From the NCBI GenBank assembly GCA_949288785.1, contig CASELQ010000004.1, positions 1 to 41,916 on the forward strand: 41,916 nt of DNA. The letters run 5' to 3'. Every line of letters begins with the position of its first letter. Positions within the stretch are counted from its first letter, which is position 1. The notes under the pieces are model-generated. The model did not search any database and was not told the origin of the DNA. It was given only the letters and a program-made list of their open reading frames with translations. Below are positions 16,934-24,732 of the stretch, piece by piece. The translations under genes and the position numbers were made by a program. The DNA comes from an uncultured Eubacteriales bacterium. GTDB taxonomy: Bacteria > Bacillota > Clostridia > Christensenellales > Borkfalkiaceae.

Positions 16934-17192
16934 TTTCAAACAAATAATATTTTATTTTTGGTCTTGATTTTGCCGCTTTTGCGGAGGCGTATCCTGTAAG
17001 CAACAATCGCTTAAAAAACCGCCACGGCAATATCCAATCCAAAGACTTTACACTATCCAACGTAGCGAAAACCACGCTTCCGCTTCCGCCTGTAGCAAAA
17101 AAATTTCGCTCAATACAAGCCAAAACCATGCTACCGCCGGAGACAGAGCAAAACACCGCCCATGCTAACTCCACCCCTCCTGCCCGCGCCAC
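16926..17192 (-). other. 88-codon open frame of uncertain coding status
   Basis: The minus strand holds an 88-codon frame starting MARAGGVELAWAVF and ending KSRPKIKYYLFEKN. No family was recognised and there are no clear membrane segments. Codon choice (GGA, ACA, CGA, TCT, GCT) differs from the neighbouring genes, which prefer GGC, ACG/ACC, CGC and GCG. This argues against a native gene, though a transferred or repeat-derived one is possible. Its first codons lie in a GC-rich hairpin. An internal ATG at codon 17-22 has no better signal. It lies downstream of the XRE regulator in the same direction, but beyond two hairpins. Confidence 0.25.
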
Positions 17193-17215
17193 GCATTTTG
17201 CGGGGCGCGGGCAGG
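17179..17215. repeat. GC-rich 12-bp inverted repeat
   Basis: CCTGCCCGCGCC (17179-17190) pairs with 17204-17215 around a 13-base loop. No T-run follows closely on either side. It overlaps the start of the doubtful 88-codon frame. Confidence 0.6.
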
Positions 17216-17220
17216 GAATT

Positions 17221-17254
17221 AAAAAATTTTTTGCCCCGCGGCAAGCGGGGCAAA
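17221..17254 (-). terminator. Terminator of the XRE regulator
   Basis: On the minus strand, stem TTTGCCCCGC/GCGGGGCAAA with a 5-base loop is followed by AAA then T6. Confidence 0.75.
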
Positions 17255-17314
17255 GAGGAGTTAATTAAAATTTTATCGGTTTAACGGGTTTTGCGGGGCA
17301 ATATGCGGCGATAA

Positions 17315-17908
17315 TTACTTCTTATTATGCCCGCTCTTTAACTGGGACCATAAAACGGTGGCTATCTGCACGGGCACGCCCACGATAAATATCATCCACG
17401 GGTTGTATTCGAGGAATGAAATGTATAAGGAGGCAAGGGCGCTCCATATTATAACCGAAACGAGTATAAAGGTATATGAGCGCTTTCCCCAAAGGCAGTT
17501 GAAAACGAGCGCAACCACGGCGGAAACGGGCACGGCATAAACAAAGAGCTGCCAATAATTTTCATCCGCAAGTACGGAACCGTAAACGTACATAACTATC
17601 ACAATGAGCCAAACGAGTATAATTGCGAGCAGGGTGATGACGATTTTGTTGGGCTTGTTTTCCTTGGCGGTATAAATTCTGTCGTATTCCCCGGCGTCAG
17701 GGTCGCGCACAAGGTCGTCAAGCGTAACTTCGAATATGTCCGCTATCTCTTTCAATACGTCTATGGGCGGGGTGGATATGCCGTTTTCCCACTTTGAAAC
17801 CGATTTATCCGAATAGTTAAGCCGCTTTGCAAGTTCCGGCTGGGTCATGTTGCGTTCGGTTCTCAGCTTCGAAATATTTTTTGCAATGTTGTCTTTAATG
17901 TCGTTCAT
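17315..17908 (-). CDS. XRE-family regulator with C-terminal membrane domain
   Basis: 197 residues. Residues 9-63 form a helix-turn-helix of the XRE/Cro type (MTQPELAKRLNYSDKSVSKW). A short linker follows, then four hydrophobic segments between about 85 and 188, so the DNA-binding head is probably tethered to the membrane. Such proteins are common in clostridia; their ligands are mostly unknown. The -10 box TATATT lies only six bases before the ATG and no SD is present, which predicts a leaderless mRNA. A palindrome TCTAC-CGTTA-GTAGA (17960-17974) upstream of the -35 box is a possible self-regulation site. The divergent neighbour is the GT8 cassette, a plausible target. Confidence 0.8.
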   Translation of the reverse strand: MNDIKDNIAKNISKLRTERNMTQPELAKRLNYSDKSVSKWENGISTPPIDVLKEIADIFEVTLDDLVRDPDAGEYDRIYTAKENKPNKIVITLLAIILVWLIVIVMYVYGSVLADENYWQLFVYAVPVSAVVALVFNCLWGKRSYTFILVSVIIWSALASLYISFLEYNPWMIFIVGVPVQIATVLWSQLKSGHNKK

Positions 17909-17914
17909 ATTAAA

Positions 17915-17943
17915 AATATATCACATTTTTATCAAAAAAACAA
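17915..17943 (-). promoter_or_regulatory. Promoter of the XRE regulator (leaderless)
   Basis: On the minus strand, TTGTTT (17938-17943), 17 bases, TATATT (17915-17920), then six bases and the ATG at 17908. Normal spacing would start transcription on the A of the ATG. Confidence 0.6.
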
Positions 17944-17959
17944 TCGTTTTTAAGTAAAT

Positions 17960-17974
17960 TCTACCGTTAGTAGA
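17960..17974. promoter_or_regulatory. Candidate operator palindrome
   Basis: TCTAC-CGTTA-GTAGA, an inverted repeat with a 5-base centre, lies between the XRE regulator and the GT8 operon. A half-site-like TTCTACTTGCGG lies about 40 bases further on. Confidence 0.4.
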
Positions 17975-18056
17975 TTAAATTTTTAAGGTATCGCATTTTT
18001 CTACTTGCGGTATCCGATAATTCTATCGCGGCAAAAGGATAATAGAGCGCGAAAGA

Positions 18057-18085
18057 TTGTAAAACCGCGTTACGGGTGATAAACT
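18057..18085 (+). promoter_or_regulatory. Possible promoter of the GT8 operon
   Basis: TTGTAA (18057-18062), 17 bases, TAAACT (18080-18085). The leader has a hairpin (18099-18123, arms GAATT..CGGAA and TTCCGAATTC). AAGGAG precedes the ATG. Confidence 0.5.
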
Positions 18086-18175
18086 TTAATGCGTAAGGAA
18101 TTTACGGAACGTTTCCGAATTCCCGAAAACGCAATATCAGAAAAATCGTGAAACAGAATTTATAAGGAGAAAATA

Positions 18176-19219
18176 ATGACCGATATATTCAAAAAGAAAG
18201 AGATTCCCATAGTATACGCCGTAGACGACAACTATGCGCCTTTTTTATGCGTTTCGTTAAAATCTGTGATCGCCACCGTTTCCAAAAACTATTTTCTTAA
18301 AGTCTATATTTTGAATACAGGGCTTTCGGAAGATAATCAGCGCCGCATAACGGAAGCGGCGAAAGCAAATGGCGCGCTTGTGGACGTGGAGTACGTGGAC
18401 GTTGCGGATCGGTTAGACGGGCTTAAAGACAAGATGCATTTAAGGGACTACTATACCAACGCCATCTATTACAGGATATTTATACCCTCGCTGTTCCCGC
18501 AGTACGATAAAATACTTTATCTCGATTGCGATATAGTTCTTAATGAGGATATATCAAAGTTATATAACGTAAAACTCGGCAAAAATATCGCGGCTGCCGT
18601 ACATGAGGAGGCAATGTCTTTTTTCGACTGTTTCGGAGTATATTCCGAGGAGTTTTTGGGCGTGCCCAGGATGCAGTATTTTAATTCCGGCCTGCTACTT
18701 ATAAACACGGCGGAGTACAACAGGGCAAAGATAGAGACCGAATTTATAAACTTAATGCTCGCCCATAAGTTCGAAGTAGCGCCCGACCAGGATTATTTAA
18801 ACGTGCTTTTGCTGGGCAGAACGAAACTTTTAGACGTGGGCTGGAACAAGACTCCTATCCCCGAAAAGCCCTTCCCGGACGAAAAGGTAAAACTCATACA
18901 TTACAAACTCAATTTCAAGCCGTGGCATTATGAGGGGGTAAAGTACGAGGAATTTTTCTGGAAGTACGCAAGAAAGACCCCGTTTTACGATGACCTTATC
19001 GCCATGCGCGAAGGGTATTCCGAAAAGGAAAAGCAGCGGGACGAACTTGCGTTTAAGAACTTGCAGCAAATGGCATGGAACTATATAGAGAGTGAAAACA
19101 ATTACATAAAGCAGCGCAGAAAAGCCGAACAGGCGGAAAGGACGGAAAATGTTAAGTCAGTCGAGGCAGCAAACCCTCTTAAAAATTGCAGAATACGAGA
19201 AAAACGGGTTCTGGGATAA
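18176..19219 (+). CDS. Glycosyltransferase family 8 protein
   Basis: 347 residues, cytoplasmic, predicted to transfer glucose or galactose from a UDP-sugar to a lipid or polysaccharide. The N-terminus IPIVYAVDDNYAPFLCVSLKS is typical of GT8. The metal-binding DxD is in LYLDCDIVL (about 115-123). The motifs FNSGLLLIN, DQDYLN and HYKLNFKPWHY, which close the nucleotide-sugar site, are all present. The last ~25 residues extend 71 bases into the following acyltransferase gene in another frame and are not family-like, so the original stop may have been lost. SD AAGGAG precedes the ATG. First gene of a three-gene cassette. Confidence 0.88.
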   Translation: MTDIFKKKEIPIVYAVDDNYAPFLCVSLKSVIATVSKNYFLKVYILNTGLSEDNQRRITEAAKANGALVDVEYVDVADRLDGLKDKMHLRDYYTNAIYYRIFIPSLFPQYDKILYLDCDIVLNEDISKLYNVKLGKNIAAAVHEEAMSFFDCFGVYSEEFLGVPRMQYFNSGLLLINTAEYNRAKIETEFINLMLAHKFEVAPDQDYLNVLLLGRTKLLDVGWNKTPIPEKPFPDEKVKLIHYKLNFKPWHYEGVKYEEFFWKYARKTPFYDDLIAMREGYSEKEKQRDELAFKNLQQMAWNYIESENNYIKQRRKAEQAERTENVKSVEAANPLKNCRIREKRVLG

Positions 19220-19976
19220 GGACGTGGAAGAAGACCCCGCCACCGTGGTGCTGGAACCGGACAAGGTGGACTATTTGCAGGAAAAGGCGATAACGCGCTT
19301 AAAGACCCGCATAGCAAACCGCCTTGCCACCTGTTATTACGAGCGGCTTATAAGAAGGGGCACGTTCATAATAAAAGATATAAAGGGGCTTGAAAACTAC
19401 CGCGCGGCAAAGGGCGGCGCGGTAATAACCTGCAACCATTTTCACCCGAACGACAACTATGCCGTATGGCGGGCGATACGTTCCGATTTCAAGGGCGGCA
19501 AGCGGCTGTATAAGGTGATAAAGGAAGGAAATTACACCAATTTCGGCGGGTTTTACGGGTTTATGTTCAGGAACTGCAACACGCTGCCCCTTTCGTCTAA
19601 CCCCAAGACCATGGTAAAGTTCTTAAAGGCGGTAAAAACTCTGCTTTCCCGCGGGGAAAAAATACTCGTGTACCCCGAGCAGGCAATGTGGTGGAATTAC
19701 CGTAAGCCCCGCCCGTTAAAGAGCGGCGCGTTCCGGTTCGCGGCTTCCGCGGGGGTGCCGGTAGTGCCCGCGTTCATCACCATGGAAGATACCGAAAAAG
19801 AGGACGGGGACGGCGCGCCCGTGCAGGCTTATACCGTGTGGTTTCTGCCGCCGATATATCCCGATAAAGATTTGGATGAAAAGCAGAACGCCGAGCGCAT
19901 GAAAGAGGAAAATTACAGGGTGTGGAAAGAACTTTACGAAAAAGTTTACGGCATACCCTTGACTTACGGAGAATAA
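19149..19976 (+). CDS. PlsC-like acyltransferase
   Basis: 275 residues, predicted to acylate lysophosphatidic acid or a related acceptor at the membrane. The HX4D motif is in CNHFHPND (about 95-102). The second block reads YPEQAMWWNYRKPRP (about 176-190), in place of the FPEGTR of classical PlsC, and SAGVPVVPAFI follows. This is a clostridial subfamily with its own N-terminal region (DVEEDPATVVLEPDKVDYL). That region supports the start at 19149, preceded by AGGACGG, despite a 71-base out-of-frame overlap with the GT8 gene. Its stop is 17 bases before the next start. Confidence 0.82.
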   Translation: MLSQSRQQTLLKIAEYEKNGFWDKDVEEDPATVVLEPDKVDYLQEKAITRLKTRIANRLATCYYERLIRRGTFIIKDIKGLENYRAAKGGAVITCNHFHPNDNYAVWRAIRSDFKGGKRLYKVIKEGNYTNFGGFYGFMFRNCNTLPLSSNPKTMVKFLKAVKTLLSRGEKILVYPEQAMWWNYRKPRPLKSGAFRFAASAGVPVVPAFITMEDTEKEDGDGAPVQAYTVWFLPPIYPDKDLDEKQNAERMKEENYRVWKELYEKVYGIPLTYGE

Positions 19977-19993
19977 TCGCAGGAAAACAGCCT

Positions 19994-20713
19994 ATGTTAT
20001 ATTACGGGTTCATACTTGTATGTATGGCGCTTATCGCGCTGTTTAACTATCTTTTCGCCGCGCCCGTATTCGGGTTTGACTTCGGGTTTATAGCGCTTGC
20101 GGTGGTAATAAGCACCGTCGGCGTGGTGGTTATAGACCTTATACTTGCGGGAATTGTGAGGTGGATTCTCCCCGGCGCCTGGTTTTCGCCCGATAAAAAG
20201 GGCTTTGCGGCGGGGAAGAGAGAGCGCCGCTTTTACGAGCGGCTGGGCATAAAAAAGTGGAAGGACAAGGTGCCGGAGTGGGGGAAACTCACGGGGTTCA
20301 GCAAGAGCAGGATAGCGGAACCCTCTAACAACCTTTTTATAGCCCGTTACATACAGGAGGCAAATTACGGCATAGGCGTGCATATCGCCTGTATCATAGG
20401 CGGCTTTGCGGTGATATTTATTTATATGCGTTACTGGCTGTGTTTCGGGCTGTGGATAGGGCTTATAAACGCCGCGTATAACGCCATATCTCTCTTTATT
20501 TTAAGGTATAATCTGCCAAAACTTCACACCCTTTACGCCATAAACGAGCGCAGGGAGAAAAAGCGGCAGGCCGCCGCGGCGGAAAAGCCCGTTCCGGCGG
20601 AAACGGCTGCCGGAAGAGAAATTCCGCCCGAAAATACCCCGGCGGATCCTGTAAAGGAGACGGCCGCGGCTACCGTTTCGGAAGGCGGTACAGGTACGGG
20701 GAGCGGCAGATAA
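19994..20713 (+). CDS. CrtO-like membrane protein (glycosyl-diaponeurosporenoate acyltransferase family)
   Basis: 239 residues. It has two N-terminal membrane segments, a conserved-looking cytoplasmic core with IKKWKDKVPEWGK (about 80-92), then FIARYIQEANYGIGVHI and two more hydrophobic segments. The core resembles the CrtO family named after the staphyloxanthin acyltransferase, but no other carotenoid gene is near, so the substrate here is probably a different (glyco)lipid. A tail of about 55 residues rich in Ala, Glu and Pro follows. ATG 19994 was chosen over the longer frame because AGGA lies upstream and the membrane segment begins at once. Confidence 0.6.
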   Translation: MLYYGFILVCMALIALFNYLFAAPVFGFDFGFIALAVVISTVGVVVIDLILAGIVRWILPGAWFSPDKKGFAAGKRERRFYERLGIKKWKDKVPEWGKLTGFSKSRIAEPSNNLFIARYIQEANYGIGVHIACIIGGFAVIFIYMRYWLCFGLWIGLINAAYNAISLFILRYNLPKLHTLYAINERREKKRQAAAAEKPVPAETAAGREIPPENTPADPVKETAAATVSEGGTGTGSGR

Positions 20714-20806
20714 CGTATTTTAATACGGCAGGACAGTTTTGAGTCTGCCGCCGGATATTACGTTTTTTAGTTTATAAAAAATGCGGTATGCTTTCCGCAC
20801 TTAATT

Positions 20807-20844
20807 GCCCGCCGGGGCGCCGAATTTTCGGCGCCCCGGCGGGC
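20807..20844. terminator. Long GC-rich hairpin after the GT8 cassette
   Basis: An 18-bp perfect stem (20807-20824 with 20827-20844). It is followed only by GTTTGT, so it is a weak U-tract but a very stable hairpin. A smaller hairpin TGCGG/CCGCA (20782-20800) with T6 on its minus side sits just before it. Confidence 0.65.
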
Positions 20845-21049
20845 GTTTGTAACCGCTGTATATCTCGCTGTATATCTGAACTCTCATATATCTGCAACTG
20901 CTGCACGTCAGCAACCGCCCGCCCGCGCGGCCGTCATCTGATTACAACTGCCATCCGCCCGCTCGCGCAACCACTGCACGTCAGCAACCGCCCCGTCTTT
21001 TTAACTGCCGCGTGTCTTCCCGCAAACTTTATTTTTTCATTTTATCAAC
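20845..21049. repeat. Repeat-containing gene-free stretch
   Basis: Holds the 20-base direct repeat CTGCACGTCAGCAACCGCCC at 20901-20920 and 20974-20993. It also has a shorter tandem repeat CTGTATATCT (near 20855-20878) and related CAACTGC and CCGCCCGC blocks. It is C-rich on the plus strand. No convincing gene or RNA family was recognised. Confidence 0.6.
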
Positions 21050-21078
21050 TTTACTTTTTTAAAAATATGTATTATAAT
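21050..21078 (+). promoter_or_regulatory. Sigma-A promoter of the sbcD-like operon
   Basis: TTTACT (21050-21055), 17 bases, TATAAT (21073-21078), then CGGAG before ATG 21098. Confidence 0.8.
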
Positions 21079-21097
21079 TTTTTATAACGGAGTTTGT

Positions 21098-22183
21098 ATG
21101 AAAATAATTCATTGCGCGGATCTGCACCTCGATTCCAAGATGGAAACGCTTCCCTCCGCAAAGGGAAAAATACGGAGAGAAGAAGTGCTTCACACATTTG
21201 AACGGCTGGCGGACTATGCGGAAAAAAACGGCGTGAAAGCCGTAATAATAGCGGGCGATATGATAGACACGCACAAAGTATCCCAAAGAACGCGGGGGAG
21301 AATACTCTCAGCCGTTAAAAACGCGGGCAGCGTGGATTTTCTGTATCTTCCCGGCAATCATGACGACGAGAATTTTATAACCGGGGGCGAGGGCGCGGAG
21401 CCGCTGCCCGAAAATTTAAAGACCTTTTCGGACGAGTGGACTTATTTCGATTATAAAGAAGCGGTGATAGCGGGCGTGGCACTCACCCCGGTAAACAGCC
21501 GCTACGTTTACGACGCGTTAAAGTTAGACGAAAAGCGGCTTAACGTCGTAACGCTGCACGGGCAGGCGGCGGGCTATAAGAGCGCGGAAAAGGCGGAACT
21601 CATAAGCCTGCCCATGTTAAAGGACAAAAATATAGACTATCTTGCGCTGGGGCATATCCATTCCTATGCGGAAGGTCCGCTCGGCGAGCGCGGCGTTTAC
21701 GCATATTCCGGGTGTTTAGACGGCAGGGGATTTGACGAGACGGGGGAAAAGGGCTTCGTGCTCCTTTCTGTAGAGGGCGGCAGGATTTCAAGAGAGTTCG
21801 TGCCGTTTGCCTCCCGCACGCTGTACGAAGCGGAGTTGGACGTTTCCGCCTATACGGACTGGTATTCCGCAAGGGACGCGCTTTTTAAGGAGGTGCTTTC
21901 TTCATATCCCGAAACGTCGCTCGTAAAGGCGGTGCTTAAAGGCGAGCACCCCGTGAGCATGGAGATAGATATGGAAGAACTTGCCGCAAGGCTCAACGAG
22001 CGGTTTTTCTTCGGCAAGGCCTATGACAACACCTCGCTTAAAGTGAGCGAGGAAGACTACGCCGCGGATAAGTCTGTGCGCGGCGAATTCGTGCGGCTGG
22101 TGCTTGCGGCGGGGCTTCCTAAAGCAGAGGCGGATAAAATCATACTTACCGGCATAAACGCGCTCAAAGGTGAAGACATATGA
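21098..22183 (+). CDS. DNA repair exonuclease subunit, SbcD/YhaO-like
   Basis: 361-residue metallophosphoesterase predicted to be the nuclease half of an Mre11/Rad50-type complex. The metal-ligand motifs appear in order: CADLHLD (6-12), AGDMIDTHK (about 50-58), PGNHDDE (about 87-93), LHGQ (about 150) and ALGHIHSYA (about 180-188). The C-terminal third is the capping domain. The partner ATPase follows with a 4-base overlap (ATGA). The shape of the pair is that of B. subtilis yhaO-yhaN rather than of the long SbcCD. Confidence 0.85.
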   Translation: MKIIHCADLHLDSKMETLPSAKGKIRREEVLHTFERLADYAEKNGVKAVIIAGDMIDTHKVSQRTRGRILSAVKNAGSVDFLYLPGNHDDENFITGGEGAEPLPENLKTFSDEWTYFDYKEAVIAGVALTPVNSRYVYDALKLDEKRLNVVTLHGQAAGYKSAEKAELISLPMLKDKNIDYLALGHIHSYAEGPLGERGVYAYSGCLDGRGFDETGEKGFVLLSVEGGRISREFVPFASRTLYEAELDVSAYTDWYSARDALFKEVLSSYPETSLVKAVLKGEHPVSMEIDMEELAARLNERFFFGKAYDNTSLKVSEEDYAADKSVRGEFVRLVLAAGLPKAEADKIILTGINALKGEDI

Positions 22184-24192
22184 AACTGATATCCTGTAAA
22201 ATAAATTCGTTCGGCGCGCTTAAAGATTTCGAATACGATTTTTCGGAAGGGCTTAACACGGTAAAGCAGGATAACGGCTGGGGCAAAAGCACCTTTGCCT
22301 CCTTTATAAAGGCAATGTTTTACGGCCTTACGGACGGTAAAAAATCGGTAGCTGATAACGAGCGGGTAAAATTCCGGCCGTGGAACAGTACCGAGCGGTT
22401 TGGCGGCAGCGTGGTGTTCGAATGGGCGGGCGAAAGGTACAAGATAGAGCGGTTTTTCGGCGGCAAGGCAAGCGAGGACAGCGTGCGCCTGTTTGACGAC
22501 CGCACCGGGAAAGAGTTTTTTAAAACGGACAATCTCGGCGCCCGTATATTCGGCGTGGACGAGGAGGACTTTTTATCCACGGCGTACTTTTCGCAAAAGG
22601 ACTTTGAAATAAAGGGCAACACCAGCCTTACCGCAAAGTATAACGAGATGTGCGGCGGCAAGGACGAGGTGAAGTTCGACAAGGCGGTGGCACGGCTGGA
22701 AGCGCGCGCAAAGGAGTTTAAAGCGCGCGGCGACAAGGGTCTTATAGCCGATACGAAAAGGGAAATTTTTGCGGTGAACGAGCGCATAGCCAAAGCAAAG
22801 ACGGCGGGAGAAACGGCAGCCAAATTAAAGGAGGACGCCGCCGTTTTGCGCGCCGAAACCCAAACGCTTAAAGAAAAGGACGCGGCTCTCCGCGCCCGCG
22901 CGGCGCAGGCGGGCAGGGCGGAGGCGGCGGCTTTAAAGCGCGCGGCATATAAGAGGGCGGAGGAGGAACGCGCCCGGCTGACCGAAGAACTCGCACGCGC
23001 GGAAGAAGTGCTCAAAGGCAACGCGGCGGATGACAACACCATATCTTCGCTCAAAGCGTGCATAGAGGACCTGGAGCGCACCCGCGAAAAGCGAGCCATG
23101 GCGCAAGAGGACCTGGAAAAACTCATAAACTCGCGTACCGCCGCGCCCGAAACAAAACCCGCGGGCAAAACCCCCGTTATAATTTCGGCGGTAATATTTT
23201 TGATTCTGGCATGCGCGGGCGCGGTACTTTCGTTTATCAGTATTGTTCCCGGCATAGTATGTATAGGTTTGGCGGCAGTCATGCTAATCGTAACCATTGT
23301 GCTCTTTGTAAAGAGCCGTAAAAGCGCGCCAAGCGGCGCCGCCGTGGCATATTACGCGCCGCTGATAGAGGAAAAACAGGCAAAAATACATGAGTGCGAG
23401 GAGATTGAAAGGCAGTATGAAACCACCCTTCGCGCCTTTTTAAGTAAGTACGGCGCGGGGGAGGATTACGCCGCCGCGCTTGAAAAGATAAGCCTTGCAA
23501 AGGATACGCGCGCCCGCGCCCAAAAACGCATAAAAGAACTTTCGGCGGAGATAGAAGAATTGTCAAAGGACAAGGAGATTTTTGCCGCCCGAGAGGAAGC
23601 GGGAGACGCGGATAAAATAGCAAAGGACCTTGCCGCCGTGGCTGAGTGGTACCGCGCCAAGGCGGAGGCGCTTGCCCGCGCCCTTTCCGCGCAGCGCGAA
23701 TACGAGCGTGAGGCGGAAGAACTTGTGGATCTTGAAAACCGCAAGCGCGAACTTACCGAAAAGGCCGCGGAATACGCGGCGGAATACGACATAACGGAAA
23801 AGACGCTGGAATTTTTGAAAAAGGCGGATGAAAACCTTAAAACCCGTTACCGCGCGCCGCTCACCGAAAGCCTGAATAAATACCTCAAAAACATAGAGGG
23901 CGGCACCCTGCGCGCCAATATAGACATAGACTTAAAAATAACGGTGGAAGGCGGCGGCGCCGAGCGGGATACCGATTATTTCAGCAAGGGCTACCGCAAC
24001 CTGTTCGACATATGCAAGCGGTTTGCCCTGGCGGACGTGATATTCACAAAAGAGCGCCCGTTTTTGATACTTGACGACCCGTTCTGTAATTTAGACGACA
24101 ATAAGCTTTCCGCCGCGCTGGAACTTATAAGAAGGTTACAGGGAGAATATCAGATACTGTATCTTGTGTGCCACGAGTCGAGAAGGGCGTGA
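22180..24192 (+). CDS. Rad50/YhaN-like ATPase with central membrane hairpin
   Basis: 670 residues. The N-terminal ABC half has a Walker A DNGWGKST (about 31-38) and the Q-loop context YFSQKDFEIKG. A coiled coil follows, then two adjacent hydrophobic segments (about 330-377), a second coiled coil, and the C-terminal half with Walker B FLILDDPFCNLDD (about 625-637). There is no CxxC zinc hook; the membrane hairpin sits where the hook would be. The SbcC/Rad50 role is to control the Mre11-type nuclease on DNA ends. Here the complex would be anchored in the membrane, as proposed for YhaN-type proteins. It is shorter than usual SbcC (about 1000). Confidence 0.85.
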   Translation: MKLISCKINSFGALKDFEYDFSEGLNTVKQDNGWGKSTFASFIKAMFYGLTDGKKSVADNERVKFRPWNSTERFGGSVVFEWAGERYKIERFFGGKASEDSVRLFDDRTGKEFFKTDNLGARIFGVDEEDFLSTAYFSQKDFEIKGNTSLTAKYNEMCGGKDEVKFDKAVARLEARAKEFKARGDKGLIADTKREIFAVNERIAKAKTAGETAAKLKEDAAVLRAETQTLKEKDAALRARAAQAGRAEAAALKRAAYKRAEEERARLTEELARAEEVLKGNAADDNTISSLKACIEDLERTREKRAMAQEDLEKLINSRTAAPETKPAGKTPVIISAVIFLILACAGAVLSFISIVPGIVCIGLAAVMLIVTIVLFVKSRKSAPSGAAVAYYAPLIEEKQAKIHECEEIERQYETTLRAFLSKYGAGEDYAAALEKISLAKDTRARAQKRIKELSAEIEELSKDKEIFAAREEAGDADKIAKDLAAVAEWYRAKAEALARALSAQREYEREAEELVDLENRKRELTEKAAEYAAEYDITEKTLEFLKKADENLKTRYRAPLTESLNKYLKNIEGGTLRANIDIDLKITVEGGGAERDTDYFSKGYRNLFDICKRFALADVIFTKERPFLILDDPFCNLDDNKLSAALELIRRLQGEYQILYLVCHESRRA

Positions 24193-24214
24193 ACAAAACC
24201 AAAGAGCATAAACA

Positions 24215-24652
24215 ATGAAAGAGCGAAAACTGAGTTTTGAACTTGTGCCGGACGGGTGCTGGTATTCCAATTTAAGGAGTCTCCTTTCAAAGGCGCAGTG
24301 GGACTTTATAAAGAAGGACGCTCGCGAAAGGGCGCAAGGCAGGTGCATGATATGCGGTAAAAGTTTGGCGCGGCTCGAAGCGCACGAAAAGTGGAGTTAC
24401 GATATACCTTCCGCCACCCAGAAGTTAGAGGACGTTATAGCCGTGTGCCCCGATTGCCACGCCGCAATACACATAGGCAGAACGCAGTTAAAAGGAGACG
24501 CGGTCCGCGCCGAAGACCATTATATGAAGGTGAACGGCTGCACCTATGCCGAAATGCGCAAGGATATGGGCGAGGCAAACGCCCTGCATGCGGAGCGCAA
24601 CAAAGTTCCCGAATGGAAGTTGGACTTAACCTGGCTTAAAAGATTTATCTGA
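24215..24652 (+). CDS. HNH-endonuclease-like zinc protein
   Basis: 145 residues. CMICGK (about 44-49), LEAHEKWSYD (about 56-65) and CPDCHAAIHIG (about 87-97) form an HNH-like fold with two zinc-binding CxxC pairs and histidines. The N-terminus SFELVPDGCWYSNLRSLLS looks like a conserved part of a clostridial family. It follows the SbcD/YhaN pair by 22 bases without a terminator, so a nucleic-acid role is likely; the substrate is unknown. The SD is weak (AAAGAG). No toxin or phage context. Confidence 0.65.
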   Translation: MKERKLSFELVPDGCWYSNLRSLLSKAQWDFIKKDARERAQGRCMICGKSLARLEAHEKWSYDIPSATQKLEDVIAVCPDCHAAIHIGRTQLKGDAVRAEDHYMKVNGCTYAEMRKDMGEANALHAERNKVPEWKLDLTWLKRFI

Positions 24653-24732
24653 CAGCCGGCAGTTTAATTAAACATTATTATATATAAGATATAAAAGCAA
24701 AAGATATTAACGGAAGGACGGGCAAACACGGT

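Noticed and set aside
16802..17314. Possible insertion-sequence remnant
   Set aside because: No terminal inverted repeats, transposase motif or target duplication were seen.
20845..20995. Possible CRISPR array
   Set aside because: Only two copies of the 20-mer, no regular spacers and no cas genes.
20788..21087. 99-codon Cys-containing plus-strand frame
   Set aside because: It starts just before a terminator-like hairpin, runs through the repeat region and the sbcD promoter, and lacks an SD.
22320..23297. 325-codon minus-strand frame opposite the YhaN-like gene
   Set aside because: Ser/Ala/Arg-rich antisense of a coiled-coil gene with no domain; a shadow.
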